Part shown: positions 8,339 through 21,561 of the stretch, in pieces
Layout of the letters: every line of letters begins with the position of its first letter
Position numbering within the stretch: the first letter of the stretch is position 1
From: Polynucleobacter sp. IMCC 30228
GTDB lineage: Bacteria; Pseudomonadota; Gammaproteobacteria; Burkholderiales; Burkholderiaceae
Length of the DNA stretch: 64,000 bases
Direction of reading: 5' to 3'
Assembly: GCF_021395205.1 (NCBI RefSeq)
Contig: NZ_JAJVCS010000001.1
Coordinates: 620,001-684,000, forward strand
Translations under genes and position numbers: made by a program
The notes under the pieces: model-generated
The model's database searches: none
What the model was told of the DNA's origin: nothing
Seen by the model: only the letters and a program-made list of their open reading frames with translations

Positions 8339-8382
8339 AGTATAAGACCTCTAGGGGGTTAAAAACCCTCGGGAAAACCCTC
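8339..8382 (-). promoter_or_regulatory. candidate dctP promoter region with direct repeats
   Basis: On the minus strand a TATACT -10 hexamer lies at 8339-8344. The -35 region is poor, which suggests activator dependence. Two copies of AAAACCCTC (plus strand 8362-8370 and 8374-8382) are spaced 12 bases start to start and cover the expected -35 to -55 zone, so they could be an activator site. This is a candidate only. Confidence 0.35.
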
Positions 8383-8413
8383 AAATACGCGCTAAATAGC
8401 AGATTAATTAGCC

Positions 8414-9781
8414 CTAATCGACCGCTTTGACCATATCTTCAACGACCTTCTTGGCATCCCCGAAGACCATCATGGTTTTATCCATGTAGAAGAGCTCGTT
8501 GTCGAGGCCTGCGTAGCCTGCCGCCATCGAGCGTTTATTAACAATAATGGTTTTCGCTTTAAACGCTTCCAAAATTGGCATACCAAAAATGGGGCTTCCT
8601 GGAGTACGGGCGGCTGGGTTAACCACGTCATTGGCACCCAAAATAAGCACCACATCGGCTTGACCAAAATCGCTATTGATATCTTCCATTTCAAAAACTT
8701 GATCGTAAGGTACTTCAGCCTCGGCTAACAACACATTCATATGGCCAGGCATCCGCCCAGCTACAGGATGAATGGCGTATTTAACCGTAACACCATGATG
8801 GGTCAGTTTTTCAGTCAACTCTTTCAGTGCGTGTTGAGCACGCGCCACAGCTAGACCGTATCCCGGCACAATGATGACAGTATCAGCATTACTCATTAAA
8901 AAGGCTGCATCTTCTGGCGAGCCAGTTTTATAATTTTTAGGGGCACCATCATCATCGCCACTGGCTGATACTTCGGCGCCAAAGCCGCCGAGCAAGACTG
9001 CTAAGATTGAGCGGTTCATGGCCTTACACATAATGTAAGACAGAATTGCACCCGATGAACCTACACATGCTCCAGCGATGATGAGCACGGGATTATTTAG
9101 CGTAAAGCCAATGCCTGCTGCAGCCCAACCTGAATAACTATTCAGCATGGAAACCACAACTGGCATATCGGCACCACCAATCGGAATGATGAGTGTCACA
9201 CCCAAGACCAAAGCAATACCGCACATGATTAAGAAAGCGCTATGACTATCAAATAGATAGTAAGCAATACCGCCACCCAGCATTGATAATGCTAAAACTA
9301 AATTAAGTAAGTGCTGCCCGCTAAAGGTGACTGGTTTACCGCTCACTTTGCCAGAAAGTTTTCCAAAGGCAACGATCGAGGCAGTAAAGGTAATGGCACC
9401 AATAAATGCGCCAATAAATAATTCAATTTTTTGTGCGCCAGTATGTTCTTGGCCCACATGCAAGACAGCAGCAATTGCAATTAAGACCGCCGATAAACCA
9501 ACAAATGAATGCATGAGTGCCACGAGCTCAGGCATTTTCGTCATTTGTACGCGTTTAGCTGCAAGCGTACCAATGATGGCCCCACCAATAATTGCTGCGC
9601 CAATTAACCAAAAGACTGGCTTGAAGTCGGGCAAGAAAAAGGTAGTAATAACGGCCAAAAGCATGCCGATCATGCCGTAGGTATTTCCTTGGCGTGAGGT
9701 CGTTGGCGATGAGAGTCCTCGCAGCGCAAGGATGAATAAAATGGAGGAAACGAGGTAAGAGAGGGCGGTGATATTTGACAT
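8414..9781 (-). CDS. pntB: NAD(P) transhydrogenase subunit beta
   Basis: A 455-residue protein, close to E. coli PntB (462). About 260 N-terminal residues carry many membrane helices that form the proton channel. The C-terminal domain III binds NADP(H), with VIIVPGYGLAVARAQHALKE holding the family's glycine-rich loop, and ends near the expected VFGDAKK. It couples hydride transfer from NADH to NADP+ to inward proton flow, providing NADPH. It is the last gene of pntAa-pntAb-pntB, 11 bases after pntAb. Confidence 0.97.
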   Translation of the reverse strand: MSNITALSYLVSSILFILALRGLSSPTTSRQGNTYGMIGMLLAVITTFFLPDFKPVFWLIGAAIIGGAIIGTLAAKRVQMTKMPELVALMHSFVGLSAVLIAIAAVLHVGQEHTGAQKIELFIGAFIGAITFTASIVAFGKLSGKVSGKPVTFSGQHLLNLVLALSMLGGGIAYYLFDSHSAFLIMCGIALVLGVTLIIPIGGADMPVVVSMLNSYSGWAAAGIGFTLNNPVLIIAGACVGSSGAILSYIMCKAMNRSILAVLLGGFGAEVSASGDDDGAPKNYKTGSPEDAAFLMSNADTVIIVPGYGLAVARAQHALKELTEKLTHHGVTVKYAIHPVAGRMPGHMNVLLAEAEVPYDQVFEMEDINSDFGQADVVLILGANDVVNPAARTPGSPIFGMPILEAFKAKTIIVNKRSMAAGYAGLDNELFYMDKTMMVFGDAKKVVEDMVKAVD

Positions 9782-9792
9782 GAATAGGCTCT

Positions 9793-10116
9793 TTATTCGC
9801 TCTTAGGGGTTTTTTTCTTAAACATCTCGAGCATGCGGCGTGTAACCATAAAGCCACCAAAGATATTAATTGATGCTAAAAAAACGGCTACCGCACCAAT
9901 CAGGCTGGTGGTAGTAATTTCACTGCCATTGATGACCTCAGTTTGCAAGAGGGCGCCAACAATGATGATCCCTGAAATCGCATTGGTTACCGCCATCAGT
10001 GGTGTGTGCAATGCAGGTGTTACATTCCAGACGACGTGATAGCCAACAAAAATGGCTAACACAAAAACAGTAATGTTTTGCACAGTGAGAAGGCTTTGGA
10101 AAGCAGCTAAATCCAT
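9793..10116 (-). CDS. pntAb: NAD(P) transhydrogenase subunit alpha part 2 (membrane piece)
   Basis: A 107-residue integral membrane protein with three hydrophobic segments (about 12-30, 38-60, 64-88), equivalent to the C-terminal third of E. coli PntA. The phrase [25 protein letters not shown] is diagnostic of this domain. A separate gene for it is the split arrangement known from Rhodospirillum rubrum and many beta-proteobacteria, so this is not a broken pntA. It sits between pntAa and pntB with gaps of 18 and 11 bases. Confidence 0.96.
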   Translation of the reverse strand: MDLAAFQSLLTVQNITVFVLAIFVGYHVVWNVTPALHTPLMAVTNAISGIIIVGALLQTEVINGSEITTTSLIGAVAVFLASINIFGGFMVTRRMLEMFKKKTPKSE

Positions 10117-10134
10117 GACGAATTCCTTGGAAAA

Positions 10135-11271
10135 TTAATTGGTACGAATAACTTGGCCATCACGACACATGAGACAGGCGGCGACGATATCGTCATCGGC
10201 AGCAGCCGGAATGACTAATTGCGCTTCAGGGGTGACGATTAGTTTCATAAAATCGAGCACGTTGCGCGCATACAGCGCAGAAGCATCGGCAGCGACCATG
10301 CTGGGTAAATTAGTGTAGCCAATAATTTTGACACCATGATTGATGACAATTTGGTCAGCTCGAGTTAATGGACAATTGCCTGAACCATTTTCACCGCGGC
10401 CTGCAGCTAGATCAATCACAATTGAGCCAGGCTTCATATTGGCCACGGTATCACTGTGCAAAAGCACAGGCGGCTTACGTCCTGGAATTAAGGCGGTAGT
10501 AATCACAATATCGGCCTGCTGGGCGCGTTCAGCAACTTGTACTGCCTGACGTTTCATCCACGATTCCGGCATCGGCCGCGCGTAACCGCCAACACCCTTA
10601 GCAATTTCACGCTCTTCATCCGTTTCAAAAGGGACATCGACAAACTTGGCGCCAAGTGATTCGATTTGTTCTTTGGCGGCAGGGCGAACATCGGAGGCTT
10701 CAATTACTGCGCCTAAACGTTTAGCGGTGGCTATAGCTTGTAGCCCTGCAACCCCAGCACCGAGTATCAAAATACGCGCCGCTTTAACTGTGCCAGCAGC
10801 GGTCATCAGCATCGGCATAAAGCGTTGATACTCATTTGCTGCTACGAGAACAGCTTTATAGCCAGCAATATTGGCCTGGGAAGACAACACATCCATGCTT
10901 TGAGCGCGAGTAGTGCGTGGCGCCGCTTCGAGTGCAAAGGCGGTAATACCTTGCGCTGCCATGGCAGAAATGCCAGCATTATCAAAGGGATCAAGCATGC
11001 CAATTAAAACCGAGCCTGACTTTAATTGCTTTAACTCATCCTCTTGGGGTGCTCGTACTTTAAGCACAATTTCGGCGCCAAAGGCATCGGCAGCACTGCC
11101 AATCGAGGCACCAACTGCTTCATAAGCAGAGTCGGGTTGGCTTGCGCCAATACCAGCACCACTTTGGATGACAACTTGATGTCCTTGAGCAGTCAATTTT
11201 TTGACGGTTTCTGGGGTAGCGGCAACCCGAGTTTCTCCAGGTCTTGTTTCCAGCGGCACTCCAATGCGCAT
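10135..11271 (-). CDS. pntAa: NAD(P) transhydrogenase subunit alpha part 1 (NAD-binding)
   Basis: A 378-residue soluble domain I of the transhydrogenase, related to alanine dehydrogenase. The start MRIGVPLETRPGETRVAATP is the family signature 1. Residues 122-141 (TRAQSMDVLSSQANIAGYKA) form the conserved RQD-type loop, and GAGVAGLQAIATAKRLGA (171-188) is the NAD-binding Rossmann motif. It ends without membrane segments, as expected for the split form. GGAGA precedes the start codon. It is first gene of the pnt operon and divergent from mnmA across about 160 bases. Confidence 0.97.
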   Translation of the reverse strand: MRIGVPLETRPGETRVAATPETVKKLTAQGHQVVIQSGAGIGASQPDSAYEAVGASIGSAADAFGAEIVLKVRAPQEDELKQLKSGSVLIGMLDPFDNAGISAMAAQGITAFALEAAPRTTRAQSMDVLSSQANIAGYKAVLVAANEYQRFMPMLMTAAGTVKAARILILGAGVAGLQAIATAKRLGAVIEASDVRPAAKEQIESLGAKFVDVPFETDEEREIAKGVGGYARPMPESWMKRQAVQVAERAQQADIVITTALIPGRKPPVLLHSDTVANMKPGSIVIDLAAGRGENGSGNCPLTRADQIVINHGVKIIGYTNLPSMVAADASALYARNVLDFMKLIVTPEAQLVIPAAADDDIVAACLMCRDGQVIRTN

Positions 11272-11434
11272 GGCTTGTCTCCAAAAGCGAATTTTTAAAA
11301 ATCTATTTTAAGGTAGATGCTAATTGCAGGTATCCCGACAATTTTCTGATCCCATAATGAAGATATCGAGGGGAAAAGGGCGGGGTTTTACAATGAGCTC
11401 TTAAAAACTTAATCCGAATTTTCGCATTTTTTTG

Positions 11435-12577
11435 ATGATGCCTGCCAATTTCCCCTTAAATACCACCCTTAGCCGGCCGAAAACCCACCAAAAAGTGGTG
11501 GTGGGGATGTCCGGTGGGGTTGATTCTGCAGTGGCTGCATGGCTTCTCAAGCAGCAGGGGTATGAGGTCGTCGGCCTGTTTATGAAAAACTGGGAAGACG
11601 ATGACGATGACGAATATTGCTCAAGTCGGCAAGATTGGTTGGATGTGGTGTCGGTAGCCGACCTGATTGGAATCGATGTTGAGGCAGTCAATTTTGCGGC
11701 TGAGTATCGTGAGCGGGTGTTTGCCGATTTTCTGCGCGAATATGCTGCTGGTCGTACCCCTAACCCCGATGTGCTGTGTAACGCTGAAATTAAATTTAAG
11801 GCTTTTTTAGACCATGCGCTGAGTCTTGGCGCTGACTTCATTGCGACTGGACATTACGCCCGCGTCCAAACTAACAATGGGCAAGTTCAGTTACTAAAGG
11901 CGCTTGATGCCAGCAAAGACCAAAGTTATTTTTTGCATCGCTTAAGCCAAGCGCAATTAAGTCAGGTTTTATTTCCCTTGGGTGAGCTGCAGAAATCAGC
12001 AGTGCGTAAGATTGCTGCTGACATTGGTTTGCCTAATGCTACTAAAAAAGATTCAACGGGAATTTGTTTTATTGGTGAACGTCCTTTTCGCGAGTTTTTA
12101 AATCGATACTTGCCACGTACACCTGGTTTAATTTGCTCAACTGACGGCAAAGTCTTAGGCGAGCACATGGGCTTAGCATTTTTTACTTTAGGCCAGCGGA
12201 AGGGTATTGGCGTTGGCGGAAGTCAAGATGGTACTGGTGATGCTTGGTACGTAGCTCGAAAAGAGATGACCAGTAACACCTTATTTGTGGCCCAAGGCCA
12301 TGATCACCCGTGGCTTTTAAGTCAAGACTTAGAAGCGATGGAGGCCAGTTGGGTGGCGGGTACTGCGCCAATGGAGGAAACTGCCTATGCGGCAAAAACC
12401 CGTTACCGTCAAACTGATTCACCATGTAGCTTATTAGTAAGTGCAAATAGTGCAAACACATTTGATTTGCATTTCACTGAAAATCAATGGGCCATTACCC
12501 CAGGACAATCAGCCGTGCTTTACGCAGGTGAAGTCTGTTTAGGCGGGGGAATTATTACGGCGGCGAGGTCTCAATAA
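11435..12577 (+). CDS. mnmA: tRNA-specific 2-thiouridylase MnmA
   Basis: The enzyme puts sulfur on U34 of tRNA-Lys, -Glu and -Gln, receiving it from a sulfur relay. The PP-loop SGGVDS is at residues 26-31. The two catalytic cysteines are C115 ([12 protein letters not shown]) and C211 ([10 protein letters not shown]), matching the E. coli pair. I start at the first ATG (11435), giving 380 residues; a TTG at 11432 and a second ATG at 11438 are alternatives, and no good Shine-Dalgarno distinguishes them. The acidic stretch [10 protein letters not shown] is normal for proteobacterial MnmA. The 3' end overlaps the convergent GST gene by 23 bases. Confidence 0.97.
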   Translation: MMPANFPLNTTLSRPKTHQKVVVGMSGGVDSAVAAWLLKQQGYEVVGLFMKNWEDDDDDEYCSSRQDWLDVVSVADLIGIDVEAVNFAAEYRERVFADFLREYAAGRTPNPDVLCNAEIKFKAFLDHALSLGADFIATGHYARVQTNNGQVQLLKALDASKDQSYFLHRLSQAQLSQVLFPLGELQKSAVRKIAADIGLPNATKKDSTGICFIGERPFREFLNRYLPRTPGLICSTDGKVLGEHMGLAFFTLGQRKGIGVGGSQDGTGDAWYVARKEMTSNTLFVAQGHDHPWLLSQDLEAMEASWVAGTAPMEETAYAAKTRYRQTDSPCSLLVSANSANTFDLHFTENQWAITPGQSAVLYAGEVCLGGGIITAARSQ

Positions 12578-13163
12578 ACGATTGGCGTTGCGCCAATTTA
12601 GCGTACAGACGCGCGAGATTGGGATATTGGGTTTGCCAATGCAATTGTGGAAAACGAAACTGTAAATAGCCTAAGGCGCAGCCAACCGCAATATCAGCCA
12701 AACTAAATTGATTGCCACAGCACCAGTTGGCATCACCTAAACCGGCAGACATACTTTGCAAAGCGGTTTGAATTTTACCCATTTGTCGGTCAATCCACGC
12801 TGCACTTTGTTCGGGAGCGGGTCGCCAAGTGGCTTCTAAACGAGCCAAAATGCCCGCATCCAAAATACCATCGGCCAACGCTTCCCATGTTTTTACTGCC
12901 GCGCGTTCTCGCCCAGCAGTGGGAATTAATTTACTCACGGGGCTTAAAGTGTCAACATATTCAACGATCACGCGTGAGTCGAACATGGCGCCGCCATCTT
13001 CCATAATGAGGCAAGGTACTTTTCCCAGGGGGTTCACTTCGCTAATGGTCGTTTTGGCGTCCCAGACATTTTCAAGCACGTGTGCGGCTTCAATTTTCTT
13101 TTCAGCAAGGACGATGCGTACTTTACGCACATAGGGGCTAGTGAGGGATCCGATAATTTTCAT
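12555..13163 (-). CDS. glutathione S-transferase, YibF-like
   Basis: A 202-residue GST. The N-terminal thioredoxin-like domain begins [22 protein letters not shown], with the conserved NPLGKVPCL (cis-Pro glutathione site) and [11 protein letters not shown]. The C-terminal helical domain follows from about residue 85. It closely recalls E. coli YibF. An upstream in-frame extension of 29 residues looks unrelated, so I chose the ATG at 13163. No Shine-Dalgarno precedes it. Instead a promoter-like TTGACT-N18-TATACT ends 8 bases before the ATG, suggesting a leaderless message. It is divergent from purB and overlaps mnmA at its 3' end. The substrate is unknown. Confidence 0.9.
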   Translation of the reverse strand: MKIIGSLTSPYVRKVRIVLAEKKIEAAHVLENVWDAKTTISEVNPLGKVPCLIMEDGGAMFDSRVIVEYVDTLSPVSKLIPTAGRERAAVKTWEALADGILDAGILARLEATWRPAPEQSAAWIDRQMGKIQTALQSMSAGLGDANWCCGNQFSLADIAVGCALGYLQFRFPQLHWQTQYPNLARLYAKLAQRQSFIETSPP

Positions 13164-13171
13164 AGGGGGCA

Positions 13172-13201
13172 AGTATACCGATGCGGAAGAAGTGAAGTCA
13201 A
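13172..13201 (-). promoter_or_regulatory. sigma-70-type promoter for the GST gene (leaderless)
   Basis: On the minus strand, TTGACT (13196-13201), an 18-base spacer and TATACT (13172-13177) each match 5 of 6 consensus bases. The start codon follows 8 bases after the -10, so transcription would begin at or next to the ATG. Confidence 0.6.
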
Positions 13202-13218
13202 TCGTTAAGCTAGAATTG

Positions 13219-13247
13219 TTGAGCCATTTGTGCAAACGCATTAAAAT
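13219..13247 (+). promoter_or_regulatory. sigma-70-type promoter for purB-waaA
   Basis: TTGAGC (13219-13224), a 17-base spacer, then TAAAAT (13242-13247; 5 of 6 consensus). The predicted start near 13254 leaves a leader of about 26 bases that contains AAAAGGG before the purB ATG. It is arranged back to back with the GST promoter. Confidence 0.55.
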
Positions 13248-13270
13248 CAAGCTCTATTGACATCCTTTAA

Positions 13271-16061
<2,791 letters not shown>

Positions 16062-16065
<4 letters not shown>

Positions 16066-17033
16066 ACCTTAGCGCCATAGTTTGGATCATCTTTACTCAT
16101 CTCTTCAGGCTTGCGCTCACCCTTCACTAAATCCTCGCGCTTAACGCCCAGCCACATGGCCAGTGCCGCCGCGACAAACACGGAAGAATAGATACCGAAC
16201 AAAATGCCAATGGTGAGTGCGAGGGCAAAATAGAATAGGCTAGGACCACCCAATAGCAACATTGCTAAAACCATCATCTGCGTGCTGCCGTGGGTAATGA
16301 TGGTACGGCTAATGGTGCTGGTAATGGCGTTATCAATAATTTCACGGGTATTCATTTTGCGATATTTGCGAAAGTTTTCACGGATACGGTCAAAGATCAC
16401 CACCGATTCATTGACTGAATAACCCAATACAGCCAAAACTGCAGCTAATACTGAAAGCGAAAATTCCCATTGGAAAAAAGCAAAGAAGCCCAAAATGATG
16501 ATGATGTCATGCAGGTTGGCAATGATGCCAGCAACTGCAAATTTCCATTCAAAGCGAAAGGATAAATAAATCATAATGCCAATCACCACAAAAATTAATG
16601 CTTTCAAGCCATCGAGCGCAAGCTCACGACCCACTTGTGGTCCGACGTATTCAACCCGTTGTAATTTAGCGCCAGTGGTATTGCTTTGCAATGCTTCCAT
16701 GACGGCATTACTTTGAATGGCAGAGGAGACGACCTTACCAGTAGCATCTTTCTGTAAGGGGAGGCGAATTAAGACATCACGTGAACTTCCAAAATTTTGA
16801 ATTTGGGTATCGGTGTAACCTAATTTAAAAATATCATTACGGATGGTATCGATAGGCGCAGTTTGGGGGTAGCTAATTTCCATTACGGTGCCACCTGTAA
16901 ATTCCACAGAGAGATGCAAGCCTCTTTGCCAGAGGAAAAAAACCGCAGCCAAAAACATCAACAAGGAAACAATATTGAGCGCCAAAGCGTGGCGCATAAA
17001 TGGAATATCTTTACGGATGCGAAAAAATTCCAT
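16062..17033 (-). CDS. secF: protein translocase subunit SecF
   Basis: A 323-residue membrane protein of the SecDF complex, which uses proton motive force to help complete export through SecYEG. The N-terminal helix (about 17-35) is followed by the periplasmic P4 domain with the family phrase GGTVMEISYP. Five more helices follow, containing GYSVNESVVIFDRIRENFRKY, the conserved RND-type motif. The C-terminal tail is charged. It starts 3 bases after the secD stop (17037) and overlaps waaA by 4 bases. Confidence 0.97.
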
Positions 17034-17036
17034 GAC

Positions 17037-18896
17037 CTATTTCTCCTGGGGACGCCAAACTTGGCCAATCGCCAATTTTTGCAATTTCTTTTCTCGGCCG
17101 TACCAGAGATTGACTAAACCCCGCGAGAAGAAAACGGCAGAAAACATCGAAGTCAGAATGCCTAAGCAATGCACAATTGCAAAACCTTTGATAGGCCCAG
17201 AGCCAAACGCCAACAGTGCTAGACCAGCAATTAAAGTAGTCACGTTCGAATCAAGAATGGTCCCCCAGGCTTTATTAAAGCCGGTTGCAATGGCAGTGCT
17301 AGGGGGGGTACCCTGGCGCAATTCTTCGCGAATCCGTTCGTTAATTAGGACGTTCGAGTCAATTGCCATACCAAGCGCTAAGGCCATGGCAGCAATGCCT
17401 GGCAAGGTTAATGTGGCTTGTAGCATGGAGAGCACAGCTATGAGTAAAAATAAATTGACCCCAAGAGCGATAACTGAGAAGAGGCCAAAAAGGAGGTAGT
17501 AAGCCATCATGAAAATGGCAATCGCCGCAAACCCAACTAGGAGTGATTGAAAACCCTTTTCAATATTTTCTGCGCCTAGGCTTGGACCAATAGTGCGTTC
17601 TTCGATAATTTCCATTGGTGCAGCCAGTGAACCTGCCCGTAATAGCAGGGCCAAATCATTCGCGCTCTCGGTAGTTGATTGACCGGTAATTTGAAATTTT
17701 GAACCAAATTCGCTTTGAATGGTGGCAATCGTGAGTACCTCACCTTTGCCCTTTTCAAATAAAATCATCCCCATTGGTTTGCCAATATTGTCGCGCGTAA
17801 CTTCTTGCATCACTCGCCCACCAGCGGCATCTAGCGAGATATTCACCGCTGGGCGCTGATTCTGATCAAATCCTGCGCTGGCATCCGTAATACTCTCACC
17901 GCTAAAAATAACGGATTTTTTAAATACCCCTAAACGATTTTCGCCAAAACGAAACACATCCATACCTGCTGGCGCGGTTTGGCCAACTGAAATAATCGAA
18001 ACACTGGGGTCGGCGAGACGTGATTCAAGGGTTGCAGTGCGGCCAATAATATCTTTCGCGCGCGCGGTATCTTGCACGCCCGGTAGTTGCACCACAATTC
18101 GATCAGCACCCTGTTGTTGAATGACGGGCTCTTTTACAGCTAATTCATTAACCCGTTTATTGAGGGTAACAATATTTTGTTTAACCGCGTTGTCTTGTAC
18201 CGCATTCAGCGCGGCGGGTTTAAAGCGACCCGTTAACTTGAAATCGCTAGAGGTTTTCTCTAGTTGCCAATCAAGCTCGCTTTGGCTTGCATTTAAAACG
18301 GTTCGGGCCGACTCCGCTTCAGCCTCGCTGGCAAAATGAATGGCAATGCTATCAGCGTTACGATCGAGGCCTTGCTGACGAATATTTTTGTCCCGCAATT
18401 GGCTACGAATATCATTGGCTAAGGCGACTATTTTTTTCTGCACAGCACCTTGCATATCGACTTGTAGTAAAAAATAAACGCCACCCCTTAAATCAAGCCC
18501 TAGTGGCATCGGTAAAGCATTCAGCGCATTTAGCCAATGGGGCGTATTTGAAAGTAAATTGAGCGCCACTGTAAAGCTGGGGTCATTCGCATCGGGATTC
18601 AGTTTCTGCTGGATTAAATCACGCGCTTGTAATTGAATATCGGTATTGGCAAAACGCACTTTCACCGAGCCAACATTACCAGTGCGCTCAAAAAATAAGC
18701 CCGTACTAGCTAAATTACCGCTGGCTAAAATTTTCTCAACCCGCGCTTGGGTTTCAAGATCAACCTTCAGCGTTGGCTTAGCTGCTGAGATTTGTACTGC
18801 TGGAGCCTCGCCAAAAAAATTGGGTAATGAGTAGAGCGCGCCAATACATAGCACTACAACAATGACGAGGTATTTCCAGAGTGGGTAACGATTCAT
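17037..18896 (-). CDS. secD: protein translocase subunit SecD
   Basis: A 619-residue inner-membrane protein with an N-terminal helix (MNRYPLWKYLVIVVVLCIGALYSL), a large periplasmic domain starting with DLRGGVYFLLQVD, and a C-terminal bundle of helices including GMAIDSNVLINERIREEL, which holds the proton-relay Asp. Length matches E. coli SecD (615). It works with SecF and YajC, whose genes flank it, and sits 13 bases after yajC. Confidence 0.97.
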   Translation of the reverse strand: MNRYPLWKYLVIVVVLCIGALYSLPNFFGEAPAVQISAAKPTLKVDLETQARVEKILASGNLASTGLFFERTGNVGSVKVRFANTDIQLQARDLIQQKLNPDANDPSFTVALNLLSNTPHWLNALNALPMPLGLDLRGGVYFLLQVDMQGAVQKKIVALANDIRSQLRDKNIRQQGLDRNADSIAIHFASEAEAESARTVLNASQSELDWQLEKTSSDFKLTGRFKPAALNAVQDNAVKQNIVTLNKRVNELAVKEPVIQQQGADRIVVQLPGVQDTARAKDIIGRTATLESRLADPSVSIISVGQTAPAGMDVFRFGENRLGVFKKSVIFSGESITDASAGFDQNQRPAVNISLDAAGGRVMQEVTRDNIGKPMGMILFEKGKGEVLTIATIQSEFGSKFQITGQSTTESANDLALLLRAGSLAAPMEIIEERTIGPSLGAENIEKGFQSLLVGFAAIAIFMMAYYLLFGLFSVIALGVNLFLLIAVLSMLQATLTLPGIAAMALALGMAIDSNVLINERIREELRQGTPPSTAIATGFNKAWGTILDSNVTTLIAGLALLAFGSGPIKGFAIVHCLGILTSMFSAVFFSRGLVNLWYGREKKLQKLAIGQVWRPQEK

Positions 18897-18909
18897 CAGG
18901 CTTGGTAAA

Positions 18910-19236
18910 TCAAACGGATTTCAAAGTGCCTTTAGGCAAAACGGTAGTCACAGCACCTTTTTGCATTTGGACTTCATTGCCAGCGTTCAATTCTACGGTG
19001 ATGTATTGATCTTTTACAGCAGTAACTTTGCCTAAGAGGCCGCCCGCCGTGACAACTTCATCGCCAACCGCTAGTGCTTCTAACATGGCCCGAGTTTCTT
19101 TCTGGCGCTTCATTTGGGGACGAATCATCACAAAATAAAGCACCGCAAACATCAGGATCAGGGGCAAAAAGCTCATTAAGCCGCCGCCTTCAGTGCCAAA
19201 ACCCGGTATTTGCGCATACGCGTTGCTGATAAACAT
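18910..19236 (-). CDS. yajC: preprotein translocase accessory subunit YajC
   Basis: A 108-residue single-span membrane protein: MFISNAYAQIPG then a helix (about 19-38, LPLILMFAVLYFVMIRPQ) and the conserved RPQMKRQKETRAMLEALAVGDEVVTAGG. An in-frame ATG 33 bases upstream exists. The start at 19236 is preferred because GGAGG lies 8 bases before it and the N-terminus then matches the family. It is part of queA-tgt-yajC-secD-secF. Confidence 0.95.
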   Translation of the reverse strand: MFISNAYAQIPGFGTEGGGLMSFLPLILMFAVLYFVMIRPQMKRQKETRAMLEALAVGDEVVTAGGLLGKVTAVKDQYITVELNAGNEVQMQKGAVTTVLPKGTLKSV

Positions 19237-19296
19237 AATAAAACCTCCATTTGGATTGAATAGCCGCAATTCTAAACTGTGCGGGGTTCTAGCCCA

Positions 19297-20472
<1,176 letters not shown>

Positions 20473-21531
20473 CTACAGCGGTGGGTGGGCTTGACGGTGC
20501 AGCAGCATAGCATCACCATAACTGAAAAAACGGTAGCGCTGGGCAATGGCGTGTTGGTACGCTGCTTGAATCGGGTTCAGACCTGCAAATGCACTTACTA
20601 ACATGAGCAGGGTGGATTTGGGTAAATGAAAATTCGTGATCAGAGTATCAACTAGTGCAAAGTTAAATCCGGGCGTAATGAAGAGTTTAGTTTCTCCACT
20701 AATGGCCCCATTTAAGGCATACGTTTCTAAGGCACGCAAAGTTGTTGTACCTACTGCGATAACTCGTTTTCCCTGCGCATGGGTATGCTTGATTTGGGTA
20801 ATGATTTCAGGTGAAATGGAATAATATTCTGCATGCATCACATGTTGCGCTAAATTTTCCTGCCTTACTGGTGAAAATGTGCCCGCACCCACATGGAGCG
20901 TGAGCGTATTAATTTGCACTCCTTTTTCTCGGCATCGTTTGAGTAGAGTTTCATCAAAATGCAAACCCGCCGTAGGGGCCGCGACGGCGCCTGGATTTTT
21001 TGCCACCACAGTTTGATAACGCTCAACATCGACTTTATCAGGGCGATGCGTGATGTAAGGAGGTAAAGGTGGCTCGCCAAATTGCGGTAATAAATGAAAA
21101 ACATTTGCGGGAAATTGAATTTCATAAAAGGGTGCAGCGTGCGCGCTCACGACTACCTCAATGGTTTGAGATGCTGGCCCATCTAGTAGTGGGTGCAAAA
21201 TTAAGCGTGAGTTAACGGGGGGATTTTTTGAAGCCCGAATTTGAACTAATGCGGTATTTTCACCGGTGATGCGCTCGATTAGAAGTTCAATTTTGCCCCC
21301 ACTAGACTTGTGGCCATAAATACGTGCTGGAATCACGCGGGTGTCATTCAGGATGAGGAGGTCTCCTGGTTCGATCAGCGCAATTAAATCGCGGAATTGG
21401 CGATCCAGGAGGCGAGTTTGCCCATCAGGCGCAGTAATTACCTCAAGCAACCGGCTATCTGACCGTTCCGCAAGCGGAAATTGGGCAATTAGTTCGGGTG
21501 GTAGGTCGTAATTGAAATCAGCAAGGTGCAT
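20473..21531 (-). CDS. queA: S-adenosylmethionine:tRNA ribosyltransferase-isomerase
   Basis: A 352-residue enzyme that transfers and isomerises the ribosyl part of SAM onto preQ1-tRNA to make epoxyqueuosine. It begins [19 protein letters not shown] and contains [31 protein letters not shown] and [19 protein letters not shown], all highly conserved. It leads the queA-tgt-yajC-secDF operon and is divergent from recG, with only about 30 bases between the chosen starts. Confidence 0.97.
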   Translation of the reverse strand: MHLADFNYDLPPELIAQFPLAERSDSRLLEVITAPDGQTRLLDRQFRDLIALIEPGDLLILNDTRVIPARIYGHKSSGGKIELLIERITGENTALVQIRASKNPPVNSRLILHPLLDGPASQTIEVVVSAHAAPFYEIQFPANVFHLLPQFGEPPLPPYITHRPDKVDVERYQTVVAKNPGAVAAPTAGLHFDETLLKRCREKGVQINTLTLHVGAGTFSPVRQENLAQHVMHAEYYSISPEIITQIKHTHAQGKRVIAVGTTTLRALETYALNGAISGETKLFITPGFNFALVDTLITNFHLPKSTLLMLVSAFAGLNPIQAAYQHAIAQRYRFFSYGDAMLLHRQAHPPL

Positions 21532-21561
21532 AGCGTTACCATCGGAGATTGGATTCTAACC

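Noticed and set aside
9793-10116. pntA broken into two genes by a frameshift
   Set aside because: The split PntAa/PntAb form is a known normal arrangement, and each gene has its own start and stop.
16888-17499. A 203-codon open frame antisense to secF and secD
   Set aside because: Composition is atypical and both opposite-strand genes are certain.
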